64,000 nt of DNA. Origin: Oleiagrimonas sp963747595. GTDB lineage: Bacteria > Pseudomonadota > Gammaproteobacteria > Xanthomonadales > Rhodanobacteraceae. The position numbers and the translations under genes were made by a program. Below, one piece after another: positions 26,805 through 36,091 of this stretch. The stretch is taken from contig CAVVFO010000002.1 in the NCBI GenBank assembly GCA_963747595.1, forward strand, positions 434,001-498,000, written 5' to 3'. A model generated the notes under the pieces. The model saw only the letters and a program-made list of their open reading frames with translations, searched no databases and had not been told where the DNA came from. Every line of letters begins with the position of its first letter. Positions within the stretch are counted from its first letter, which is position 1.

Positions 26805-27019
26805 ACCGACCCGGCGGCCAGCTCGCCACACGATCGGCCGTACATCGCATACATCCGCACGGCGTTCCGCTTGCCGGTCGTGGCCGCTTCCGGCATCCGG
26901 TATTCCGTGCCATGGCTGCATCACGCCCTCGCGTACCCGCGCACATGGAGGCCAGGATCAAACCCCTGTGGTCGGACATACGGGCCCGACCGGAGGAGCG
27001 GCGGTGCCGTCTTGCGGAC

Positions 27020-27033
27020 TTGACCGGTGTCAA
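27020..27033 (+). promoter_or_regulatory. FNR/Anr-type site upstream of ftsH
   Basis: TTGACCGGTGTCAA, a TTGAC-N4-GTCAA dyad, 69 bases before the ftsH ATG. The rest of the 298-base gap 26805-27102 shows no gene. Confidence 0.65.
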
Positions 27034-27102
27034 CACGTGTGCGCTCTGCATGAGGTGTGATGTTTCCATGCCGGGCGTACCCATACCGGCCGGAACGGGC
27101 TG

Positions 27103-29037
27103 ATGAATCTAGATTACCGACGCTACGCGTGGTATCTCCTCGCCGGTGTGATGTTCATGCTGTTCATGCAGAGCGTGCTGCGTCAGCGCGCCGATACGCA
27201 GAGCATTCCCTACAGCCAGTTCCGCAGCGAACTCAAGGACGGCAAGATCGCGCAGGTCGAAGTGAGCGATTCGACGATCACCGGCACCTACAAGACGCAT
27301 GGAGCAAACGGCGCCGAGCGTCGCTTCTCCACGATGCCGGTGTCGGCGCCACTGGCGGAGGAACTGTCGGCGGCCCGCGTGAAGTACAACGGCGCACCGG
27401 CTGCAAGCCCCTGGTCCCATCTCCTGATATGGCTACTGCCCATGCTGCTGCTGGCCGGCTTCTGGTGGTGGGCGATCCGGCGCATGGCCGGCAGTGCCGG
27501 CGGCGGTGGCGTGGGCGGCTGGACCACGATCGGCAAGAGCAAGGCCAAGGTGTACATGGAACGCGACATCGGCACCACGTTCGCCGACGTGGCCGGCGTG
27601 GACGAGGCCAAGGAAGAACTGCAGGAAGTGATCCACTTCCTCAAGGACCCCACCGGCTACGGCCGGCTGGGCGCGCACGTGCCCAAGGGCGTCCTTCTGG
27701 TCGGCCCACCAGGCACCGGAAAGACGCTGCTGGCGCGGGCGGTGGCGGGCGAGGCCGGCGTGCCGTTCTTCTCCATCAGCGGTTCCGAATTCGTGGAGAT
27801 GTTCGTCGGCGTGGGCGCGGCCCGCGTGCGCGATCTGTTCGAGCAAGCGCGGGGGCATGCGCCGTGCATCATCTTCATCGACGAGCTGGATGCCGTCGGC
27901 CGCGCCCGCGGCGCGGTGCTGCCGGGCGGGGGACACGACGAGAAGGAGCAGACGCTCAACCAGCTACTCAAGGAGCTGGACGGGTTCGACCCCAGCAGCG
28001 GCGTGGTGCTGCTGGGTGCCACCAACCGGCCGGAAATCCTGGACCCTGCCCTGCTGCGTGCCGGACGTTTCGACCGCCAGGTGCTTGTCGACCGTCCGGA
28101 CAAACCGGCCCGTATCGCCATTCTGCGCGTACACCTGGCCAAGCTTGTGCTGGCGCCGGACATCGATGTGGAACAGATTGCGGCGCTGACCACCGGTTTC
28201 AGCGGGGCTGACCTCGCCAACCTGGCCAACGAAGCCGCCCTGCTGGCCACCCGCCGCGGTGCGGACGCCGTGGCCATGGACGACCTGCTCAACGCCATGG
28301 AACGTGTCGTCGCCGGTCTGGAGAAGCGCAGCCGTGTGCTCAATCCGCACGAACGCCGGGTGGTCGCCTACCACGAGGTGGGCCATGCGCTGGTGGGTAT
28401 GACGTTGTCGTCGGACAGCGATGTGCAGAAGATATCCATCGTGCCGCACGGCATCGGCGCCCTGGGCTACACGATCCAGCGCCCCACAGAGGACCGCTTC
28501 CTGATGAGCCGGAACGAGCTGAGCCACCGCATGGCCGTGCTGCTGGGCGGACGCGCCGCGGAAATCCTGACCTTCGACGAAATCTCCACCGGTGCAGCCG
28601 ACGATCTGGTCAAGGCCACCGACATCGCCCGCGGCATGGTCACCCGCTACGGCATGGTGCCGGAGCTGGGCACGGTCAGCTACGAGACCGAATCGGCGCC
28701 GATGCTCGGTCCCGTCGTGGACAGCTGGCAACCGCGCCGCTACGCCGAAGTCACCGCCGCGGCCATCGATGCCGCGGTCAGGCGCTTGCTGGATGAAGCG
28801 CTGGAAACGGCCCTGGGCGTCCTGCGGCGTCGACACGATGCGCTGGAGGCTGCGGCACAGAAGCTGCTGCAGAGCGAGACACTCAGTGGCGACGAACTCA
28901 AGGCCGTGGTGGCCAGGGCGGAAGCGGCGGGCGACGAGGGTGCACCTGCCGCATCGACCGAGCCGCCCAAGGCACCGCCGGCCATCGCCAGAGCCGTGGC
29001 CGTGGACAATCGCCAGCAACCCTCCGGCGGCGCCTGA
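27103..29037 (+). CDS. ftsH: FtsH-family ATP-dependent zinc metalloprotease
   Basis: 644 residues. Two N-terminal helices (about 8-25 and 105-125) flank a periplasmic loop; AAA domain with Walker A GPPGTGKT (201-208), Walker B IIFIDELDAVG and the second region of homology (GATNRPEILD...RAGRFDR); protease site HEVGH (424-428) and a later Asp in FDEISTGAADDL. It degrades membrane and misfolded soluble proteins. The C-terminal tail is Ala/Pro-rich. The housekeeping ftsH normally follows rlmE, so in this stress setting it is probably a second copy, expected to be induced through the FNR-type site. Confidence 0.93.
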   Translation: MNLDYRRYAWYLLAGVMFMLFMQSVLRQRADTQSIPYSQFRSELKDGKIAQVEVSDSTITGTYKTHGANGAERRFSTMPVSAPLAEELSAARVKYNGAPAASPWSHLLIWLLPMLLLAGFWWWAIRRMAGSAGGGGVGGWTTIGKSKAKVYMERDIGTTFADVAGVDEAKEELQEVIHFLKDPTGYGRLGAHVPKGVLLVGPPGTGKTLLARAVAGEAGVPFFSISGSEFVEMFVGVGAARVRDLFEQARGHAPCIIFIDELDAVGRARGAVLPGGGHDEKEQTLNQLLKELDGFDPSSGVVLLGATNRPEILDPALLRAGRFDRQVLVDRPDKPARIAILRVHLAKLVLAPDIDVEQIAALTTGFSGADLANLANEAALLATRRGADAVAMDDLLNAMERVVAGLEKRSRVLNPHERRVVAYHEVGHALVGMTLSSDSDVQKISIVPHGIGALGYTIQRPTEDRFLMSRNELSHRMAVLLGGRAAEILTFDEISTGAADDLVKATDIARGMVTRYGMVPELGTVSYETESAPMLGPVVDSWQPRRYAEVTAAAIDAAVRRLLDEALETALGVLRRRHDALEAAAQKLLQSETLSGDELKAVVARAEAAGDEGAPAASTEPPKAPPAIARAVAVDNRQQPSGGA

Positions 29038-29252
29038 GCCCTGGGGAGGTTCTGAACAGGTCTGCGTAGGCGTCACCGGTTCTGTCTGCGCGCAAATGCG
29101 TGGGACGTCGGTGCAGGCAGGCAGACCGCCTGCCGAGGCGGCGCGCCGCGGAGCTCTGCGCGGACAGGTCGGTCCCAGGCGTTTCATTCCTAAAGGCCCA
29201 CGGGCGCGTGCGCGGCTTTCCGTCGGGGGTGAGCCCACCACGTGTGTCCTGG

Positions 29253-29266
29253 CTGACCTGGATCAA
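29253..29266 (+). promoter_or_regulatory. FNR/Anr-type site (one mismatch) upstream of the HPF-like gene
   Basis: CTGACCTGGATCAA differs from TTGAY-N4-RTCAA only at the first base and ends 66 bases before the ATG at 29333. The remaining gap 29038-29332 holds no gene. Confidence 0.5.
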
Positions 29267-29332
29267 ATGAGCCGCAGATCGTGCGCATTATGCTTTTCAT
29301 CCAAGCCAACAGTGATCTGGAGAGCGTGCGCC

Positions 29333-29683
29333 ATGACCATTTCCACATCTGTCAGTTTCCAGGATATGCCCTCCTCACCGGCGCTCATTTCGGACATTGA
29401 GCGTCACATTGAACAACTGCAACGCTTTGCGCCAGACATCACCAGTTGCCGCGTGACCGTGAAACGCAGCGAACACGTCCACCACAAGGGCAACCGTTAT
29501 GAGGTGCTGGTGCATCTGACCGTACCTGGTGGCGAACTGGATGCAGGTCACACGACGGCAAAAAACCGCACACACCAGGATGCCTACGCGGCCGCGCACG
29601 ACGCTTTCGACATGATGCGTCGCCGGCTACAGGATTTCGTGCGCGTCCGGCGCGGCGAGGTGAAGTCCCATACGGTGTCCTGA
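29333..29683 (+). CDS. HPF/RaiA-family ribosome-associated protein
   Basis: 116 residues. Beta-alpha-beta layout of the sigma-54 modulation/S30EA family: ISDIERHIEQLQRF, then SCRVTVKRSEHVHHKGNRYEVLVHLTV and AYAAAHDAFDMMRRRLQDFVR. Such proteins bind the ribosome during starvation or low oxygen and block translation. The ATG at 29333 begins the domain; earlier in-frame codons belong to the ftsH 3' region. Convergent with the ABC permease gene, which ends 12 bases away. Confidence 0.8.
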   Translation: MTISTSVSFQDMPSSPALISDIERHIEQLQRFAPDITSCRVTVKRSEHVHHKGNRYEVLVHLTVPGGELDAGHTTAKNRTHQDAYAAAHDAFDMMRRRLQDFVRVRRGEVKSHTVS

Positions 29684-29694
29684 AGCCCTGCGCT

Positions 29695-30915
29695 TCATTC
29701 GTGGCGCAACGCCTCCACCGGCTGCATGCCCGCCGCCCGGCGAGCCGGGTAATAACCGAAGAACATGCCCACGGCCGATGCCAATCCGAACGCCAGCAGC
29801 ACCGAACTCAGCGTGATCACCACCACGCTGTCGGCGAGATAGTGCACCGCCACCGCGCCGCCAATGCCGCACAAGGCACCGACGAAGCAGCCGATCAGCG
29901 AAAGCAGCACCGCCTCGAACAGGAACTGCTGCAGGATGTCGCGGCGCCGCGCACCGATCGCCAGGCGGATACCGATCTCGCGCGTGCGCTCGGTGACCGA
30001 CACCAGCATGATGTTCATGATCCCGATACCGCCCACCAGCAGCGACACCGAAGCGATCGCCCCCAGCATGAACGACATCACGCGCGTGGTCTGCGCGGCG
30101 GCATTGGCCATGGCAGTGAGGTTGCGGATGTCGAAATCGTTGTCGGCACGATCCGGCAGATGATGGCGCTGGCGCAGCAGTGCGGTCATCTCGGCCTGCG
30201 CCTGCGGCATCAGGACGGCCGAGCGTGCCTGCACCATGATCAGGCGGACTGTTCCGGGGAACTGCGAGCCAAACAGTTTCCGCTGCGCGGTGGTCACCGG
30301 CACCATGACGGTGTCGTCCTGGTCCTGGCCGTTGAGGCTCTGCCCCTTGGACGCCAGCACGCCCTCGACCACGAACGGACTCTGCTTGATGCGGATGGTC
30401 TTGCCGATCGGGTCCTCTTGGTCGAACAGGTTTCGCGCCACGGTCGTCCCCAGGAGGGCCACTTTCGCCGCCGCGCGCACGTCAGCGTGGGTGAAAGCCG
30501 CCCCCGAGCCGATGGGCCAGTCGCGCACGACCAGTGCGCTGGGCGTGGTCCCGGCGATGACTGTGCTCCAGTTGTTGGCGCCGTAGACCACCTGCGCCAT
30601 ACCGGGCAGCAGAGGTGCCACGGCACCGACCGCCGGCAGTTCGGCAATGGCGTCGGCGTCGGCCGTGGTCAGCGTGGGCACCGCTCCGGTACCCATGCGC
30701 AGCCCCCCGGCGGTGGCCGATCCGGACAGCACGATGAACAAATTGCTGCCCATCGACTGGATCGAGGCATTGATCGACTGCTGCGCCCCCTGCCCGATCG
30801 CCACCATCAGGATGACCGCCGCCACGCCTATGACCATACCCAGCATGGTCAGTACGCTGCGCATGCGGTTGGCGTGCATGGAGTCCCATGCCTCGCCCAG
30901 CAGCGACGTGATCAT
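29695..30915 (-). CDS. MacB-type ABC transporter permease
   Basis: 406 residues, FtsX/MacB_PCD fold: N-terminal helix (MRSVLTMLGMVIGVAAVI), a periplasmic domain (residues about 45-260), then three helices near the C-terminus with TERTREIGIRLAIGARRRDI and YYPARRAAGMQPVEALRHE. The ATP-binding part of MacB is a separate gene upstream, overlapping by four bases. With the adaptor it would export substrates from the periplasm (lipopeptide, antibiotic or virulence factor); the substrate cannot be told. Confidence 0.9.
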   Translation of the reverse strand: MITSLLGEAWDSMHANRMRSVLTMLGMVIGVAAVILMVAIGQGAQQSINASIQSMGSNLFIVLSGSATAGGLRMGTGAVPTLTTADADAIAELPAVGAVAPLLPGMAQVVYGANNWSTVIAGTTPSALVVRDWPIGSGAAFTHADVRAAAKVALLGTTVARNLFDQEDPIGKTIRIKQSPFVVEGVLASKGQSLNGQDQDDTVMVPVTTAQRKLFGSQFPGTVRLIMVQARSAVLMPQAQAEMTALLRQRHHLPDRADNDFDIRNLTAMANAAAQTTRVMSFMLGAIASVSLLVGGIGIMNIMLVSVTERTREIGIRLAIGARRRDILQQFLFEAVLLSLIGCFVGALCGIGGAVAVHYLADSVVVITLSSVLLAFGLASAVGMFFGYYPARRAAGMQPVEALRHE

Positions 30916-31631
30916 GAAGCCACCTTATCGGCCGTCGCCATGGTGGAGTGGTCGGATGCGATGCGACCGTCGACTAGCTGCACGTGCCGTTGCGCGAAAC
31001 TGGCGATGTCCTCCTCGTGCGTGACCAGCACCAGGGTGATGCCGTCGGTGCGGTTAAGCGCCATGAACAGAGCCATGACCTCGTGACTCGTGTGAGTGTC
31101 CAGGTTGCCGGTGGGCTCGTCGGCCAGGACCAGCCGAGGACGGCCGACCAGCGCCCGTGCAATTGCCACACGCTGCTGCTGGCCGCCGGACACGCGCGAG
31201 GGAAGGTAGTTTTCGAAGCCTTTCAGGCCGACACGCTGCAAGGCTTCGGCAGCACGCGCGCGGCGTTCATCGCCCAGGATGCCACCGTACATCAGCGGCA
31301 ATGCCACGTTGTCGAGAAGATTCATCCGCGGCAGCAAATTGAAGCCCTGGAACACGAAGCCAATGACGCGGTTACGCAGATGCGCACGCGCATCGTTGTC
31401 CAGCTCGGCCACGTCCTCGCCGTCCAGCATGTAGCGTCCACTGCTGCACACGTCCAGACAGCCGAGGATGTTCATCAGCGTGGACTTGCCGGAACCGGAC
31501 GGGCCCATGATCGCCACCGACTCGCCGGCGTCCACCGCAAGATCAATGTCGCGCAGAACGGGGACCGACCCCGCCGCCGTGTCGTAGCTCTTGCTCAGGG
31601 CCTGCAACAGGATGATCTGGCCGTCGGCCAT
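30912..31631 (-). CDS. ABC transporter ATP-binding protein (MacB/LolD-like)
   Basis: 239 residues with Walker A GPSGSGKST, Q-loop GFVFQGFNLLPRM, signature SGGQQQRVAIARAL, Walker B LVLADEPTGNLD and H-loop VTHE. These are the features of the MacB/LolD branch. Overlaps the adaptor stop by one base and the permease start by four, so the three genes are translationally coupled. No outer-membrane TolC partner is encoded nearby. Confidence 0.93.
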   Translation of the reverse strand: MADGQIILLQALSKSYDTAAGSVPVLRDIDLAVDAGESVAIMGPSGSGKSTLMNILGCLDVCSSGRYMLDGEDVAELDNDARAHLRNRVIGFVFQGFNLLPRMNLLDNVALPLMYGGILGDERRARAAEALQRVGLKGFENYLPSRVSGGQQQRVAIARALVGRPRLVLADEPTGNLDTHTSHEVMALFMALNRTDGITLVLVTHEEDIASFAQRHVQLVDGRIASDHSTMATADKVAS

Positions 31632-32791
31632 CAGAACGCTCGCATTCGGATGCCGCTGGCGGCTTTCTGCGGAGACCCCTGCAGCGCCAATCCGGTCACC
31701 ACCGGTTCGCCGGCGCGGAGGTCGCCCGACACCACCTGCACATACTTCCCGTCGCTTACGCCGGCAACCACCCGGCGCGGCTGCAATACGCCACCGGCCA
31801 GCACGTATACGGTGCTCCTTTCGCCTTCCGCAATGACGGGCGTCGCCGTACGTGGACGGAAGCGCAAGGCCGCCGCGGGGACGGCCAACACGTGCGACTT
31901 CTGCGTCACGATCACGTTCACATAGGCGGTCATACCCGGCATCAGCGTCTCATCGGTATTGCGCACGCCGACCACCACGTCGTAAGTGACCACGTTCTGC
32001 GAGGTAGTCGGATTCAGCCGCACCTGACGCACGGTGGCCTTGTAGATCCGGTCAGGGAATGCATCCACGGTGAACGTCACAGGCTGACCCGCGCGGATCT
32101 GCCCGATGTCCGCCTCGGCGAAACTGGAATCGATCTGCATGTCACGCAGATCCTTGGCGATCTGGAACAACGTGGGGGTCTGGAAGCTGGCCGCCACGGT
32201 CTGCCCCACGTCCACCGCACGGTTGATCACTACGCCCGAGATCGGCGAACGGATGATCGAATATCGCAGGTTGGTACGCGCCTGGTCGAGCAGGCCGCGG
32301 TCGCGCTCGACCGCCGCCCGGGCCGCGTTCACGGTTTCCACCAGTTGCTCATAGCCCTGCTTGGAGATGTAGGACTTCGCGTACAGAGGACGTGCTCGCA
32401 GTTCGTCGGCACTGGCCAGTTTCAGCACCGCCTCGTCACTGGTCAGGCTGCCCTCATTCTGTCGCACCACGGCCCGCAGCAGGGTTGGTTCAAGTTTCAG
32501 CAGGGTCTGTCCCTTGCTGACGCGGTCGTTGAAATCGGCATGCAGGGTCTGCACGGTACCGGAGACTTGAGTCCCGACGTTGACCAGCGTCACCGGATTC
32601 AGGGTGCCGTTGGCGGAAATGGTCTGCGTGATATCGGTGATGATGGCCGGCTGCGCCGTATAGGCCGGCTGTCGGTGCATGCCCAGACCGAACCACACGG
32701 CCGCACCGGCGGTGCCGGCAAGCAACAGCGCCGCCATGGCGATACCACTGAGGTTCCGGCGGCGTGACCGCGCGGACGGCTTCTTCGACAT
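31631..32791 (-). CDS. macA: MacA-type periplasmic adaptor protein
   Basis: 386 residues. N-terminal membrane anchor (about 15-37), a biotinyl-lipoyl domain split by a helical hairpin (VGTQVSGTVQTLHADFNDRV ... IRSPISGVVINRAVDVGQTV), then beta-barrel and membrane-proximal domains. The order adaptor-ATPase-permease and the MacA-like helical hairpin support a MacAB-type exporter. Driven from the 343-base gap to its right, which contains an FNR-type site. Confidence 0.9.
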   Translation of the reverse strand: MSKKPSARSRRRNLSGIAMAALLLAGTAGAAVWFGLGMHRQPAYTAQPAIITDITQTISANGTLNPVTLVNVGTQVSGTVQTLHADFNDRVSKGQTLLKLEPTLLRAVVRQNEGSLTSDEAVLKLASADELRARPLYAKSYISKQGYEQLVETVNAARAAVERDRGLLDQARTNLRYSIIRSPISGVVINRAVDVGQTVAASFQTPTLFQIAKDLRDMQIDSSFAEADIGQIRAGQPVTFTVDAFPDRIYKATVRQVRLNPTTSQNVVTYDVVVGVRNTDETLMPGMTAYVNVIVTQKSHVLAVPAAALRFRPRTATPVIAEGERSTVYVLAGGVLQPRRVVAGVSDGKYVQVVSGDLRAGEPVVTGLALQGSPQKAASGIRMRAF

Positions 32792-32857
32792 GTCAGTGCA
32801 GTCTCGGCGTGGGGCAGCCTCGATGGTGGATGTTAGCTCTCCGTGTGCTGCTCCACA

Positions 32858-32871
32858 TTGACCTGCGTCAA
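32858..32871 (-). promoter_or_regulatory. FNR/Anr-type site upstream of macA
   Basis: TTGACCTGCGTCAA, 66 bases before the macA start. The surrounding gap (32792-33134) between macA and the convergently placed glgP end contains no gene; I saw no terminator. Confidence 0.65.
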
Positions 32872-33134
32872 CCTGCTTTCCGCACCACCGGGCGGCGCGC
32901 GAAGCCTGTGATCCCGCTCAAGTCAGGCCGCGGCAGCCCCCTGGACATGCATCACCTGCAAAATGGGACCAGCGCTCCACGCACATCGCGCACCGGATCG
33001 CCAATAAGGATGGGCGCGCGGTGCGGGCCCATGCCGACACGGCCGGTCTCGGCAATCTCGAACCGGGCCGCGTGCCGAAGACACCTGTTGTGTGCAACCG
33101 GCGCCCCAACACCGGTACCCGCGGTCACCGCTGC

Positions 33135-35654
33135 TCATCGCTGCCAGGTGATCAGTGACGACTCCGCCGGAAGGAATGCATCCTCGTGCCATGCACGTAC
33201 CCGCGGAGTGTAGTAGTCCGCCGGGCGCGATGCCGGTGCCGATGCGGTAAAGATGAAGCCCTGTATGGCACCGGCAATGGCATCGCCTCGCGTCATCGGC
33301 AGGCACGCTCCAGGCTGCGTATCGTCCGGCGCGGCATACAGCTCCACCCGTACCCACTCGGGCGCGATCTCGCCCAGATAGACCGGCACGCCGAACCGCC
33401 ACTGGTCACCGTCGCGTTGCAGCTCGATCGCACCAAAGTGCACTTCATGCCATTCGGCAGTCAGCGTCGCCTGCCAAGCGTATAAAGCACGGGCCAGCTG
33501 TGCACCGTTCGCAGAACGTTGCTGGAAAGCGCGGGCAGCCGGACGATAGAACTGTTCCACATATTCCCGCAGCATCCGATTGCTGCTGAAGCGCGGTGCC
33601 AGTTGCGACATGCTGGCGCGAACACGCTGCACCCAGCCGCGGGGGATGCCCTGCGCGTCGCGATCGTAGAACAGCGGCACAACGTCCTGTTCGAGCAACT
33701 CGTACAGCCGCTCGGCATCGGCGGCATCGTTCCTGGCCACGTCGTCGCAATCGGAAAAACCGATCGCCCAGCCGCAATCCGGCTGATAGGCCTCCGCCCA
33801 CCAGCCGTCCAGCACGGACAGGTTCAGCCCACCGTTGACCAGTGTCTTCTGGCCACTGGTGCCGCAGGCCTCCCACGGCCGGCGCGGCGTGTTGATCCAT
33901 ACATCCACCCCCTGCACCAGTTGCTGGGCCAGCGCCATGTCGTAGTCCTCCAGAAACACCACGCGCCTACGCAGGTCCGGGCGCTGCGTGAACTCGAACC
34001 AGGCGTGAATCAGCTCCTTGCCCTGCTCGTCTTCTGGATGGGCCTTGCCGGCAACGATCAACTGCACCGGGCGCTGCTCGTCGTTGAGCAACCGGGTCAA
34101 CCGTTGCGGGTCACGCAACAACAGGTTCGGCCGCTTGTATTCGGCAAAGCGCCGGGCCAGCCCCAGAGTAAGGATGTTCGGGTCGAGCACCTGTGCCGCC
34201 TCGGCAACCTGCTGCCGCGCCACGCCGCGCTGCCCGAGTTGCCAGCCCAGGCGATCACGCGTGTAACGCACCAGATCGCGGCGCTGCTCGGCCGCCAGCG
34301 CCCACAGCTCTTCGTCGCTACTGGCTGCCATGGCGGCGGTCAGCGTCTCCAGCGTACCGAGCCAGCGCCCCTTGCCGCAGGCGCGGGTCCAGGCGCGGTC
34401 GGACCATACCGAATCCCAGGATGGCACGTGCACGCCATTGGTGACATGCCGCACTGGCACCTCCTCCCGCGGCCAGCGCGGGTAAAGCGGGTGGAACAGG
34501 CCGCGGCTCACCGCGCCATGCAGCCGGCTCACGCCATTGCACTGGGCACAGCCCCGCAGTGCCAAGTAGGCCATGTTAAACGGTTCAGTGTCATCCGTCG
34601 GGTTACGCCGTCCCAGGGCCAGAAGATCGCGCAACGGGATCTCGAAGCGGGTCAGGTAGTCCCGCGCATACTTGTAGACCAACGAAGGCGGAAACGCATC
34701 GAAGCCCGCCGCCACCGGCGTATGCGAGGTGAAAACGTTGCCCGCCCGGGTCGCCCACCATGCCTCCCAGAACGAGATCTGGTTCACCTGCATGAATCGG
34801 TGGGTGCGCTCCAGAACCACCAGCGCGGCGTGACCTTCATTGATGTGGCATACATCCACCTTGATGCCCAGCGCCTCCAGCATGCTCCAGCCGCCGATGC
34901 CCAGCACCACTTCCTGCAACAGGCGCATCTCCGAGCCGCCGCCGTAGAGTTTCCCGGTAATGCCGCGATCGACGGCACCGTTGCGTACATCGTTGCTGTC
35001 GAGCAGGTACAGCCAGCCACGCCCCACGCTGGCCTGCCACACGCGCAGGTAAAGGATCCGCCCGGGCAGTTGCAGTTCGATCTTCAGCCAGGCCCCATCC
35101 TTGTCGATCGCAGGCCGGATCGGCAGGCTGCTGGGATCGTTGTAGGGATAGGCCTCGCGTTGACGACCACCGGCATCGATGGTCTGCCGGAAGTAGCCCT
35201 CCTGATAGAGCAGACTCACGCCCAGTACCGGCACGTCCAGGTCGCTGGCAGTCTTCAGCAGGTCGCCGGCAAGCACGCCGAGGCCGCCGGCATACAGCGG
35301 AAACGCTTCGCTGAGACCAAACTCCAAACTGAAATAGGCAATCGTCGCGGCGGCTTCCCCACTCTCGGAGCGAACTTGCGCATGCCAGCCAGGCTCGTCG
35401 TGATAGCAACGATGATCGTCCACGGCACACGCGAGTTCCCGGGCGAACTCGCGGTCGTCGCTCAGCTGCTCCAGACGTCGCTGCGACACGTTCTGCAGGA
35501 TCACCCATGGGTTGTTGGTGCGCTCCCACAGCTCCGGGTCGATGCTGCGCCACAGTGCATCCACGGCATGGTTCCACGTCCAGCGCAAGTCGAGCGCCAG
35601 ATCGGTCAATGCGCCCAGATTTTCCGGCAGCGCGCGAGGCGTAAATACGGACAT
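33135..35654 (-). CDS. glgP: Alpha-glucan phosphorylase, long form with DUF3417
   Basis: 839 residues of the GT35 family, releasing glucose-1-phosphate from glycogen or maltodextrin. N-terminal DUF3417 domain (ALPENLGALTDLALDLRWTW) and YFSLEFGLSEAFPLYAGGLG, VCHINEGHAALV, FTSHTPVAAGFD, RFAEYKRPNLL and KTLVNGGLNLSVLDGWWAEA near the pyridoxal-phosphate region. The pyridoxal lysine lies within the GTSGQKTL-type block. A C-terminal beta-rich extension of about 100 residues follows. Third gene of the glgA-DUF2934-glgP set on this strand. Confidence 0.93.
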   Translation of the reverse strand: MSVFTPRALPENLGALTDLALDLRWTWNHAVDALWRSIDPELWERTNNPWVILQNVSQRRLEQLSDDREFARELACAVDDHRCYHDEPGWHAQVRSESGEAAATIAYFSLEFGLSEAFPLYAGGLGVLAGDLLKTASDLDVPVLGVSLLYQEGYFRQTIDAGGRQREAYPYNDPSSLPIRPAIDKDGAWLKIELQLPGRILYLRVWQASVGRGWLYLLDSNDVRNGAVDRGITGKLYGGGSEMRLLQEVVLGIGGWSMLEALGIKVDVCHINEGHAALVVLERTHRFMQVNQISFWEAWWATRAGNVFTSHTPVAAGFDAFPPSLVYKYARDYLTRFEIPLRDLLALGRRNPTDDTEPFNMAYLALRGCAQCNGVSRLHGAVSRGLFHPLYPRWPREEVPVRHVTNGVHVPSWDSVWSDRAWTRACGKGRWLGTLETLTAAMAASSDEELWALAAEQRRDLVRYTRDRLGWQLGQRGVARQQVAEAAQVLDPNILTLGLARRFAEYKRPNLLLRDPQRLTRLLNDEQRPVQLIVAGKAHPEDEQGKELIHAWFEFTQRPDLRRRVVFLEDYDMALAQQLVQGVDVWINTPRRPWEACGTSGQKTLVNGGLNLSVLDGWWAEAYQPDCGWAIGFSDCDDVARNDAADAERLYELLEQDVVPLFYDRDAQGIPRGWVQRVRASMSQLAPRFSSNRMLREYVEQFYRPAARAFQQRSANGAQLARALYAWQATLTAEWHEVHFGAIELQRDGDQWRFGVPVYLGEIAPEWVRVELYAAPDDTQPGACLPMTRGDAIAGAIQGFIFTASAPASRPADYYTPRVRAWHEDAFLPAESSLITWQR

Positions 35655-35776
35655 TGGGTTGCTCCAACAGCCTTAATGCCGGCGCGCTCGACCGAGACCT
35701 TCTGGCACGCCGGAAAACCCGTGGAACCACTGTCGCATCCAACGCTCTGCAGTGGACGCCAATGCGACCGCGGGCA

Positions 35777-36025
35777 TCAGTTGTCCAGCATCCGCGCGAT
35801 CTCGCGCTCCGCATCGAGCCAGTCGTTCAGCTCGCTACCGCCGGCAAATCCACGTTTCTTCGCCCGAAAGTAGGCTGCCTGCGCGATCATCGCGCGGAGG
35901 GCATCGCTGTCGACCGCAGGTGCCATCGACGCCCGGCGTGAACGCGCAGTCTCCCTTTTGTTTGCGGCAGGCTTGCTGGCCGGGGTATGTGTCGTTCCGC
36001 TAAGCGCGTTGCGTTTGGTTGTCAT
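35777..36025 (-). CDS. DUF2934 family small protein
   Basis: 82 residues: a basic Ala/Lys/Arg-rich N-terminal half and a C-terminal helix pair matching DUF2934 (IAQAAYFRAKKRGFAGGSEL, DWLDAEREI). It lies between glgA (66 bases upstream) and glgP (122 bases downstream), so is probably co-transcribed. DUF2934 proteins often accompany glycogen and stress genes in proteobacteria; no activity is known. Confidence 0.85.
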   Translation of the reverse strand: MTTKRNALSGTTHTPASKPAANKRETARSRRASMAPAVDSDALRAMIAQAAYFRAKKRGFAGGSELNDWLDAEREIARMLDN

Positions 36026-36091
36026 GGCAAATCCTCCTCATGTCAGGCAGTCCGAAGGTATGTAGATCCGGCCCATGCAGGCCCACCTCTG

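Noticed and set aside
26071..27102. Possible longer protein joining the cytochrome gene with upstream frame in copB
   Set aside because: The upstream part is antisense-like shadow inside copB; GAGGAGG and the signal helix place the cytochrome start at 26071.
33519..35873. Long plus-strand open frame opposite glgP
   Set aside because: Antisense to a well-supported phosphorylase; composition is that of a GC-rich shadow.
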